This document shows, piece after piece, positions 1 through 6,491 of a stretch of 64,000 bases of DNA (its first letter is position 1; each line of letters starts with the position of its first letter). The position numbers and the translations under genes are program-made. The DNA is from Syntrophus sp963665935 (GTDB taxonomy: Bacteria; Desulfobacterota; Syntrophia; Syntrophales; Syntrophaceae). A model generated the notes under the pieces. It saw only the letters and a program-made list of their open reading frames with translations, was not told where the DNA came from and did no database searches. The stretch is from contig OY762510.1 of assembly GCA_963665935.1 (NCBI GenBank), forward strand, positions 2,418,001 through 2,482,000. Direction: 5' to 3'.

Positions 1-288
1 GAATGGTCGGATCTCTATCCCGAATTCGCCAAGGTTGCAGAGGAAGAAGGATTTCCGGAAATCGCCACCGTGTGGAGGGAAATTGCCGAGGCCGAGACGG
101 GTCACGAAACCCGTTACCGGAAGCTCCTGGCCAATGTTCAGGGAGGGAAGGTCTTCAAGAAGGATGCCTCCGTAAAGTGGCGATGTCGAAATTGCGGCTA
201 TATCAGCGAGGGGGCTGAAGCTCCCGATAAATGCCCGGCCTGTGACCATGAACAGGCCTATCAAGAGCTCTTCGTCGAAAACTATTAA
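1..288 (+). CDS. Rubrerythrin, C-terminal part (5' end outside window)
   Basis: The reading frame is open from base 1 and ends at a stop at 286-288. The visible 95 residues cover the end of a ferritin-like helical domain (EWSDLYPEFAKVAEEEGF, then ETGHETRYRKLL) followed by a C-terminal rubredoxin-like iron site with two CxxC pairs (CRNCGY and CPACDH). This order, diiron four-helix domain then rubredoxin domain, is the standard rubrerythrin layout. Rubrerythrins reduce hydrogen peroxide in the cytoplasm of anaerobes, taking electrons from rubredoxin; a separate rubredoxin gene lies at 61769. The start is not in the window. Confidence in the family is high. Confidence 0.93.
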   Translation, partial: EWSDLYPEFAKVAEEEGFPEIATVWREIAEAETGHETRYRKLLANVQGGKVFKKDASVKWRCRNCGYISEGAEAPDKCPACDHEQAYQELFVENY

Positions 289-380
289 GTCCTATACAGG
301 AACGCCCTCGGCGTGCGACTTCGTGGCCGGTATCTGAACCTGCGGAGCCGCATCCCGGCCGTGAAAAGGGATCAAGAAAA

Positions 381-418
381 AACGGGGACTTAACCGTATC
401 AGGTCAAGTCCCCGTTTT
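381..418. terminator. Hairpin terminator between rubrerythrin and Cache gene
   Basis: Perfect 11-bp arms AACGGGGACTT (381-391) and AAGTCCCCGTT (406-416) with a 14-nt loop, followed by a T run and preceded by an A run. It can therefore serve both the rightward rubrerythrin gene and the leftward gene ending at 469. Stem and loop closely resemble the hairpin downstream of bamF copy 1 at 37798-37840. Confidence 0.75.
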
Positions 419-468
419 CAATGGCTTACCGGATGGACCTTGGATTCAAGTCCAACGGATTGAAAACC

Positions 469-930
469 CTATTGGAATATTCCACAGACAACGTAGGCGT
501 CCATGCCGTCCACTTTCTGGACCCACGACTTCTTCAACTGCATCGCTTTGGTGGCCGGATTCGTCCAGTTGTAGCTTGTCCAGCCGCCTCCCTGGGTTTT
601 TGCGACCTCAATCTGCTCTTTCACAAAGAACTTGCCCGTGACGGGATCTTTCGATTCCAGAAGATTCTTTCCCGCCAGCGCCGGGTTTGCACCATGCATC
701 AGGACGACTCCGCTAAAATCAACGAACGTAATATAGAGTTCGCCCTTTGTGAACTGGCCCTTTGGGTTGCCAAACTCCGCCGCCGCCTTGTCTTTCCCGT
801 TATCCTTGGCAAAGGCTGCGGCGCTCTGGGCCAACGCTTTAGCATCATCAAGTGTCGCTGCATTGGCAATAAAGGCTGCTGCAAAGATGAAAATTCCGAC
901 CAAGACCAGACTACGTACCAGCTTTCCCAT
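469..930 (-). CDS. Exported single Cache-domain protein
   Basis: 153 residues from the ATG at 928-930, chosen because GGAGG lies 5 nt upstream; a longer frame reaches 1002 but has no comparable ribosome site. An N-terminal signal peptide (MGKLVRSLVLVGIFIFAAAF, cleavage probably after ANA) is followed by a single small-ligand-binding Cache-like fold (LYITFVDFSGVVLMHGANP, then a GWTSYNW segment). Such domains usually form the sensory part of chemoreceptors and kinases; here the protein stops after the domain, with no membrane anchor or signalling module. It is therefore probably a free periplasmic ligand-binding protein. The ligand is unknown. Confidence 0.72.
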   Translation of the reverse strand: MGKLVRSLVLVGIFIFAAAFIANAATLDDAKALAQSAAAFAKDNGKDKAAAEFGNPKGQFTKGELYITFVDFSGVVLMHGANPALAGKNLLESKDPVTGKFFVKEQIEVAKTQGGGWTSYNWTNPATKAMQLKKSWVQKVDGMDAYVVCGIFQ

Positions 931-1231
931 AGTAACCTCCATCCTTTTGATTTTGGCGCATAAGCGCAAAGGCATTCTGCTGGTTAAAAAGTTGAAAGTC
1001 AAGACAAAAGAAGGAAACTTCTCAGCAAACGGTTTCTGATCATCGTTTCAATTTATCCATTCCGCACTTCGTATTACCACACCTGGCATGCTGATAAATC
1101 CTGATGGTAACCGGTAATGAATGAAGTTCATTTTAGTAGTCAATAGACCTTGACTACTAAAATTTGCGTTTATATACTCTCGTGACAAAAACGAAAGTTC
1201 TTTGGGCGCAATGCGCTTGAAAGGGGTATTC
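931..1231. promoter_or_regulatory. Divergent control region with 13-bp inverted repeat and sigma70 promoter
   Basis: Between the leftward Cache gene and the rightward MoxR gene. A perfect inverted repeat, TTTTAGTAGTCAA (1131-1143) and TTGACTACTAAAA (1150-1162) with a 6-nt spacer, overlaps a likely rightward promoter: -35 TTGACT (1150-1155), 17-nt spacing, -10 TATACT (1173-1178). The left arm offers the same TTGACT leftward but no convincing -10. The arrangement suggests a repressor or activator site over the -35 element. Nothing else is recognisable in the gap. Confidence 0.6.
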
Positions 1232-2101
1232 ATGCAGGTAGAAATGCAGCAGTTTAAGGGGACAGCGGATTATATCGCTTCCGAGGATCTCCGCAACAGT
1301 GTCGATGTGTCCGTGGCGCTGGGACGGCCATTGTTGATCAAAGGGGAACCGGGCACCGGCAAGACCATGCTGGCCGGAAGCATTGCCGAGGGACTGGGAC
1401 TCCGGCAGATTGTCTGGAACATCAAATCCACGACCAAGGCCAGGGATGGGCTGTATATCTATGATACGGTCCAGAGGCTTTATGACAGTCAATTCGGAGA
1501 CCGGGACGTCTCGGATATCAGCCAGTACATTCGCATGGGAAAACTCGGGGAGGCCTTTCTCGCGGAAGAGCCGGTTGTCCTGTTGATCGATGAGATCGAT
1601 AAGGCGGACCTGGAATTTCCCAATGACCTGCTCTGGGAATTGGACATGATGAGCTTCTTTGTTCCGGAAACAGGAACAACGATTGCCGCGAAACGACGGC
1701 CGATCGTGATTATCACCAGCAATGCCGAGAAAGAATTGCCGGACGCCTTTTTAAGGCGGTGCATTTTTCATTACATCTCTTTTCCCGATCCGGACATGAT
1801 GTTGAATATTGTCCGTGTGCACCATCCCGGCCTGGAAGACCGGCTGGTCCGTGAGGCCATGGACGCCTTTTACTGGATTCGCAGCGTCAGCGGGCTGCAG
1901 AAAAAACCGAGCACCAGCGAACTTCTCGACTGGGTGCAGGCCCTCGTTGTGGGCGGCGTGCCTCTGGAAAAAATCCGGCAGGAAATCCCCCTGCTGGGGG
2001 TTCTGATCAAGAAGAACCAGGATTTCGACATGATCCTGAAAAGGCTTTATGCCCAGGACCCGGCGAAGTCCAAAGCAAAAGTCCAAGTTGTGGCCGGGTG
2101 A
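1232..2101 (+). CDS. MoxR/CoxD-type AAA ATPase
   Basis: 289 residues from ATG 1232, which has AAGGGG 5 nt upstream; an in-frame TTG at 1202 lacks a ribosome site. A single AAA domain shows Walker A GEPGTGKT at residues 38-45, Walker B LLIDEIDKAD, a sensor segment VIITSNAEKELPDAFLRRC, and the helical lid beyond it. MoxR-type ATPases act with a von Willebrand A partner as cytoplasmic chaperones that insert or mature metal cofactors, as CoxD/CoxE do for CO dehydrogenase. The VWA partner follows 6 nt downstream. The client protein cannot be told from sequence; tungsto- or molybdoenzymes elsewhere in the window are candidates only. Confidence 0.9.
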   Translation: MQVEMQQFKGTADYIASEDLRNSVDVSVALGRPLLIKGEPGTGKTMLAGSIAEGLGLRQIVWNIKSTTKARDGLYIYDTVQRLYDSQFGDRDVSDISQYIRMGKLGEAFLAEEPVVLLIDEIDKADLEFPNDLLWELDMMSFFVPETGTTIAAKRRPIVIITSNAEKELPDAFLRRCIFHYISFPDPDMMLNIVRVHHPGLEDRLVREAMDAFYWIRSVSGLQKKPSTSELLDWVQALVVGGVPLEKIRQEIPLLGVLIKKNQDFDMILKRLYAQDPAKSKAKVQVVAG

Positions 2102-2107
2102 CCCTCC

Positions 2108-3313
2108 GTGTTTGTTTCTTTTTTCTATGAGCTCAAAAAGGCGGGCGTGCCCGTTTCCCTGACGGAGTGGATAACCTTGATGGAGGCCTTGAGCAAGGGG
2201 CTGGCTTCTTCCAGTCTGAGCGGGTTCTACTATCTGGCCAGGATGATCCTGGTCAAGAACGAAGCCCATTTTGACCATTACGATCTGGCTTTCCAAAACT
2301 ACTTCAAGGGCATCGAATCCTCCGAGGCCCTGATCGAGCAGGCGATGGAAGAGCTGAGTCAGGGATTGACTGCCGAGGGAATGACCCCCGAAGAGTTGGC
2401 CCTGCTGCAGGACGTGGATCTGCAGAAGCTGCGGCAGGAACTGGAAGAACGGTCGAAAAGGCAGGAAGGGGAGCGCAACGACGAGGGTTTGCGGTTGGCC
2501 GGCAAAGGCGGCAGGTCAAAATTCGGGCACGGCGGTTTTAACCCGAAGGGAATGCGCATTGGCGGCGTACCGGGCAATCGGTCGGCCGTCAAGGTCGCGG
2601 CTGATCGCATCTACCGGGGATACCGCAGCGATGTCGTCCTCGGGGTCCGGAAGTTTGAGTCGGCATTGCGCATCCTCCGCCAGTTGACGACCAATCATGA
2701 AGGCTCGAAGGACGAATTGGACCTGGAAGGCACAATCGACGCGACCTGCCGGAATGCGGGCAGACTGAAGATCGTCTGGGAACGTCCGCGCAAAAATAAT
2801 CTGAAAATCGTGGTGGTCATGGACTCCGGCGGTTCGATGGACCCGCACATCGCTCTGTGCAGTCGACTGTTCAGTGCCTTTCAGCGCTCGTCCCACTTGA
2901 AGGATCTGAAATATTTTTATTTCCACAACTGCATTTATGAGAATATTTACGTGCAACCGGCCTGCATCTGGCAGAATGCCGTCAGAACGCATGATTTTCT
3001 GCACAGTCTCGATCCCGAATACCGGCTCATCGTCGTTGGCGACGGGAGCATGTCCCCCGGGGAACTGACCATGGAAAACGGGGCCATTGATTGGGACCAT
3101 CAAAACAACGAAACGGGACTGGTCTGGCTTGAGCGGATGACCCGGCATTTCAAGCACGCCGTCTGGCTGAACCCGATCCCGGTGGCCGGATGGGATGAGC
3201 GCTTTAACTACCGTGCCCATTCCATCCATATGATCCGGCAGATCTTTCCCATGTTCGAGCTTACGGAAAACGGCCTGGAGCAGGCGGTAAAACGCCTCAA
3301 GGCGCGCCTGTGA
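2108..3313 (+). CDS. CoxE-like von Willebrand factor A protein
   Basis: 401 residues beginning at GTG 2108, 6 nt after the MoxR stop, so translation is probably coupled. The N-terminal half is helical and charged (residues 80-140); a Gly-rich linker precedes the C-terminal VWA domain. The metal-ion-dependent adhesion site is recognisable as D239-S-G-G-S243 (VVMDSGGSM), followed later by VVGDGSMSP and a terminal helix. CoxE/NorD-type proteins partner MoxR ATPases in cofactor insertion. The pair forms a two-gene operon under the promoter at 1150-1178. No signal peptide or membrane segment, so it is cytoplasmic. Confidence 0.88.
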   Translation: MFVSFFYELKKAGVPVSLTEWITLMEALSKGLASSSLSGFYYLARMILVKNEAHFDHYDLAFQNYFKGIESSEALIEQAMEELSQGLTAEGMTPEELALLQDVDLQKLRQELEERSKRQEGERNDEGLRLAGKGGRSKFGHGGFNPKGMRIGGVPGNRSAVKVAADRIYRGYRSDVVLGVRKFESALRILRQLTTNHEGSKDELDLEGTIDATCRNAGRLKIVWERPRKNNLKIVVVMDSGGSMDPHIALCSRLFSAFQRSSHLKDLKYFYFHNCIYENIYVQPACIWQNAVRTHDFLHSLDPEYRLIVVGDGSMSPGELTMENGAIDWDHQNNETGLVWLERMTRHFKHAVWLNPIPVAGWDERFNYRAHSIHMIRQIFPMFELTENGLEQAVKRLKARL

Positions 3314-3314
3314 G

Positions 3315-4019
3315 TTATCGCGCCACAGCCTTTTCCATGTCTCTTCTCACTTCCGGCGGCATGCCCCAGGAGTAGTCGGTTAGAATCTTTTGACACACTT
3401 CCTTCCACTTGGGGCTCTCTCTGTTCTTCAGCTCCTCCCTGCTTTTGACGAGGAGCTGCCGGATCTCCGCCACATTGTGATAATCCGGCCAGATTTTCTC
3501 AGCCTCTGAGAAGGCCTGGATGGAGGACTCGACATCCCAGGAGACGAGGCGCTGAAACCCAAGGGATTCCCACTCCTTGGCTATCTTGGGACTTTTTGTG
3601 CCCATTTCCGGCCGGGCCTGCGGCTCCGGCGGTTTGCCCTGTTCCGCCGGACCGGCCTGGGGAATGGTCTGCTGAATCTGTTGGATGTCTTTTTTAACCG
3701 CGATCTGGGCCTTGTCGATCCTGTTCAATGCCTCCCTGGCAAAATCGGAAACCTTGGCGGGATCGGCGGAATGAGTGAGGATTTTCTGGAGAGATGCCTT
3801 CTGGTCAAGGAGCTCCTGCTGCAGTGAGTCCTGCAGGACGGTCACTTTATCGCTTACTTTATCCCCTACTTCCAGGACCCCTCCAATCTTGAAGGTGCGA
3901 CTCTGAAGCATGTCTTTAAAGTCATTTCCCAGCCAGATAACGCCGGCGATGATCAAAATCGGCCAGATGAGCACCTTGATCGCCTCAAGAATGAATTCCG
4001 AGCGGCTTTTTTCCGTCAT
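3315..4019 (-). CDS. Membrane-anchored coiled-coil protein, function unknown
   Basis: 234 residues from ATG 4017-4019, preceded by GGAGAAGGAA; a TTG further upstream at 4052 is less likely. One transmembrane helix near the N terminus (ILEAIKVLIWPILIIAGVIW) is followed by a long helical, Gln- and Lys-rich segment (DSLQQELLDQKASLQKIL, then KKDIQQIQQTI) suggestive of a coiled coil, a Pro-rich linker, and a C-terminal helical region resembling a tetratricopeptide unit (SSIQAFSEAEKIWPDY). The stop lies 1 nt from the convergent VWA stop. I do not recognise the family and assign no function. Confidence 0.65.
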   Translation of the reverse strand: MTEKSRSEFILEAIKVLIWPILIIAGVIWLGNDFKDMLQSRTFKIGGVLEVGDKVSDKVTVLQDSLQQELLDQKASLQKILTHSADPAKVSDFAREALNRIDKAQIAVKKDIQQIQQTIPQAGPAEQGKPPEPQARPEMGTKSPKIAKEWESLGFQRLVSWDVESSIQAFSEAEKIWPDYHNVAEIRQLLVKSREELKNRESPKWKEVCQKILTDYSWGMPPEVRRDMEKAVAR

Positions 4020-4151
4020 TTCCTTCTCCCCGAAGTCTTTTTGTTTGTCCAAATCTATCCCAACCCCCCGGATGTTTCGGGTTGATGTCGCAGGGCCTTC
4101 ACCAGATGGTCTAAACGGAGCAGGGACGTGAGTATCCAGAGCGAAAAAAAA

Positions 4152-4210
4152 GGACGTCCTTAAAGGACCCGGCCCCTGCGCTCAGGGAATGGCAATCCTT
4201 AAGGACGTCC
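4152..4210. terminator. Long-loop hairpin between convergent or unlinked genes
   Basis: Perfect 12-bp arms GGACGTCCTTAA (4152-4163) and TTAAGGACGTCC (4199-4210), with an A run before the left arm and CCATTTT after the right. It lies between the unknown membrane protein (upstream of its start) and the metzincin 3' end, so on the minus strand it sits just after the metzincin gene and is followed by a T run there. Each arm itself contains the palindrome GGACGTCC. Confidence 0.6.
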
Positions 4211-4229
4211 CCATTTTGGGATCAACTGG

Positions 4230-5453
4230 TTAGGGCATATTGGTGTTCCTCGTGCAGAGCTTGATCGTAGCGGGGGTGACGAGGAGCGGGTTGCTGGCGT
4301 TGTCGCAGTTCAGCGGGCTCATGAGGGCCGGGTTGTCCGCACAGAATCCGCTGGGTTCCATGAGCGAACCGGAAGAGGAATTTCCTGGAGGATGCATGAG
4401 ACCCAGGGCGTGCCCCAGTTCATGGGCAAGGTTATAGAGGTTGATCGGCAGATTGGTGTCGTAGGTGATCACCTTCGCATTGGCCGTGCCGCTGGAGTAA
4501 CAGACCCCGCCTCCGTGTATTCCCACGGGATCGCCGACTTCCACGAAGTAGACCTCGATGGCGTTGGGATCATCGTAAGCAGCTTTGATGCCGGCCTCTT
4601 CTGCAGAGGAAAGGATGCGGTAGTTGTCGTTATCGATGTAAACGGGGGTAAGGAAATTGAGGCCGATGCAGCACCGGTTCCACATCTCGATGGCCTTGTC
4701 CCGCAGAGTCGGGAAACTGCCGCCGGTCGTGGCCGTCGTCGTTCCTCCGAAGCATCCGTCTGCCGGGGTGTAGCGGACAAAGACCGGTTGAATGTTGATG
4801 GTCTTCTTGATGTAGAACTTGGGCCAGACGATCACATCAACAACCTTGAATTCACCGGTGATGGCCGCAACCTCTCCCAGGACCTTTTCCCTGGGTTCCA
4901 TCTTGAGGGAGAGGGTCGCCCCTTCCTTCATCTTGATGGCCGTTCGGCCGATACGGGGTGTCTCACTCAGTTTACAGATCATACTTCCTGCAAACGTTTC
5001 GGTGTAGGAGCGATAGTCATCCATCTCCCGTTGACCTTCCTTTGGCTCAATGTATCCCTTGACCTTGTCAATGAGGGGATAATGGACTTCGAGAAGGAAT
5101 TGGCTTTTGATGATCCGCGTCCTCGGATTGTAGGTGCTTTTGGCACTCGATGGTTTGAGAACCAGTGAGAGCGGCCCGCTGTCGCCCTGTTTGGTCTTGA
5201 CGCTTGAGCCTACCAGGGAGAAAGAAGTCAGATCGAAAACCATGCCTGTTTCCTTGGGGGTCATCCGGTAGACAACCTCCCCGGAAACGGCGGTCCTGGA
5301 ATCTCCCGAAGCAACGGAAACATCCTGCTTGGCAAGTTTCATCACCAGCATGCCGGGTGCGGTTGCTGCCGCATTAACCAGGCCGGTGGCTCCAAGGAAG
5401 AAAAGACAGACGAGAGAGATCAGAAAAAATCCTTTTTTGTGCAAGCTTTTCAT
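4230..5453 (-). CDS. Secreted metzincin-type zinc metalloprotease
   Basis: 407 residues from ATG 5451-5453 with AAGGAGGA upstream. A signal peptide (MKSLHKKGFFLISLVCLFFL, cleavage around GLVNA-A) starts the protein. About 200 residues of beta-rich prodomain or substrate-binding region follow, then a catalytic domain whose zinc motif H344-E-L-G-H348-A-L-G-L-M-H354 is the extended HExxHxxGxxH of metzincins. The downstream SLMEPSG supplies a plausible Met-turn. Matrixin-like proteases of this type cleave extracellular protein. It is encoded 23 nt after the papain-like protease gene and likely co-transcribed. C-terminal Cys residues could form disulfides. Substrate unknown. Confidence 0.85.
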   Translation of the reverse strand: MKSLHKKGFFLISLVCLFFLGATGLVNAAATAPGMLVMKLAKQDVSVASGDSRTAVSGEVVYRMTPKETGMVFDLTSFSLVGSSVKTKQGDSGPLSLVLKPSSAKSTYNPRTRIIKSQFLLEVHYPLIDKVKGYIEPKEGQREMDDYRSYTETFAGSMICKLSETPRIGRTAIKMKEGATLSLKMEPREKVLGEVAAITGEFKVVDVIVWPKFYIKKTINIQPVFVRYTPADGCFGGTTTATTGGSFPTLRDKAIEMWNRCCIGLNFLTPVYIDNDNYRILSSAEEAGIKAAYDDPNAIEVYFVEVGDPVGIHGGGVCYSSGTANAKVITYDTNLPINLYNLAHELGHALGLMHPPGNSSSGSLMEPSGFCADNPALMSPLNCDNASNPLLVTPATIKLCTRNTNMP

Positions 5454-5476
5454 AAATCCTCCTTATCCGCATTTAT

Positions 5477-6385
5477 TTACACTTTGAACATCCCTGTATC
5501 CACCCATTCATTCTTGATCAGGGACCACCAGTCATCGGCCAGTTCCTTCGTGACATATTCATAGGGCAGCCAGCCATAGCCGCTGTCGCCCCATCCTTTC
5601 CCCCAGGAGTTCCTGATCAGGAGTGCGCCCGTCGTTTCGATGCCGTTTCTGTTGGTATTTTTAATCTTCATGTTGTCGTCGTAACCAACGGCAACGATGG
5701 CATGACCACCCTCAATATTCTCTCCGGGAGCCGGGTAGGGGATCTTGCCGCCATTGGCGTCCGCCTGGGAAATGGACGAATAGACGGTAAACCCGAACAT
5801 GGACGGCAGACCGGCGGCCAGGTTTGTCTTGATCCGGTTGAGCAGGACATCGGGTGACGTGCCGAGAGGATCGAGGCGATAGTACCTGATCGCCTGATAA
5901 TTCGAGGCGAACCCGTAGCAGAAGGCCGTCGGCTCGACATCGAAATCCTTGATCTTGTATGGCCAGTACTCTTCAGGCGGGACGCCGAAGAGCGCCAATG
6001 CCCCCATGGTTGAGCGCAGATAGGCGCCTGTATCGCCTGTTTCCTTCATCAGGTTGCGCGTGACCTTGTACAGGAAGAGGCGCGAAGCGTCGATGTGTTT
6101 CCCGAAGGCCCTCCTTTCAAAATATTCGACAACGGCAACCCCTGCGTTGGCGGTGCAGGAGCCGAGATCCTCCTGATCCTCGACAGGAGAGCACCATTGC
6201 CGCAGATCCTTGTCTGCTGGGAGTTTTATCTTGGATTTACCCAATCCCATTTTAGTGAACATGGCCTTGAGGGAATCCTTCTGCCCCTGTGCCTTATGCT
6301 TGGGAGCCACCTCGTCTTGTTCCGCCGTATAATCCCGAAAATCCGGAAAATCAGGCCGCCATCCCATTCTCTGTGTTAGAGCCAT
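5477..6385 (-). CDS. Papain-family (C1) cysteine protease
   Basis: 302 residues; ATG 6383-6385 preceded by GGAAGGAGG. The catalytic set of the papain fold is visible: oxyanion Gln in VEDQEDLGSC, nucleophile C77 in GSCTANA, His228 in GGHAIVAVGYDD, and Asn259 in IRNSWGKGWGDSGYGW. The mature enzyme seems to start around residue 58 after a short basic propeptide-like segment. There is no N-terminal signal peptide, unlike the neighbouring metalloprotease, so it is cytoplasmic or exported another way. It is first of a two-protease operon. Similar short C1 enzymes occur in bacteria, usually without known substrates. Confidence 0.88.
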   Translation of the reverse strand: MALTQRMGWRPDFPDFRDYTAEQDEVAPKHKAQGQKDSLKAMFTKMGLGKSKIKLPADKDLRQWCSPVEDQEDLGSCTANAGVAVVEYFERRAFGKHIDASRLFLYKVTRNLMKETGDTGAYLRSTMGALALFGVPPEEYWPYKIKDFDVEPTAFCYGFASNYQAIRYYRLDPLGTSPDVLLNRIKTNLAAGLPSMFGFTVYSSISQADANGGKIPYPAPGENIEGGHAIVAVGYDDNMKIKNTNRNGIETTGALLIRNSWGKGWGDSGYGWLPYEYVTKELADDWWSLIKNEWVDTGMFKV

Positions 6386-6465
6386 AACACTTACCTCCTT
6401 CCTTTCCTTGTGTTTAAGAAAATAGTTATTCTGTTACATCCTCAAACTTCCTTTTGCTCAATGGT

Positions 6466-6490
6466 CAATTCACCTTCACTGGGTGAATTG
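6466..6490. other. Hairpin just after the 807-aa unknown gene
   Basis: Arms CAATTCACC (6466-6474) and GGTGAATTG (6482-6490), 7-nt loop, immediately beyond the leftward stop at 6492. No T run follows in either direction, so it may be an mRNA-stabilising or weak terminator structure rather than an intrinsic terminator. Confidence 0.4.
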
Positions 6491-6491
6491 T

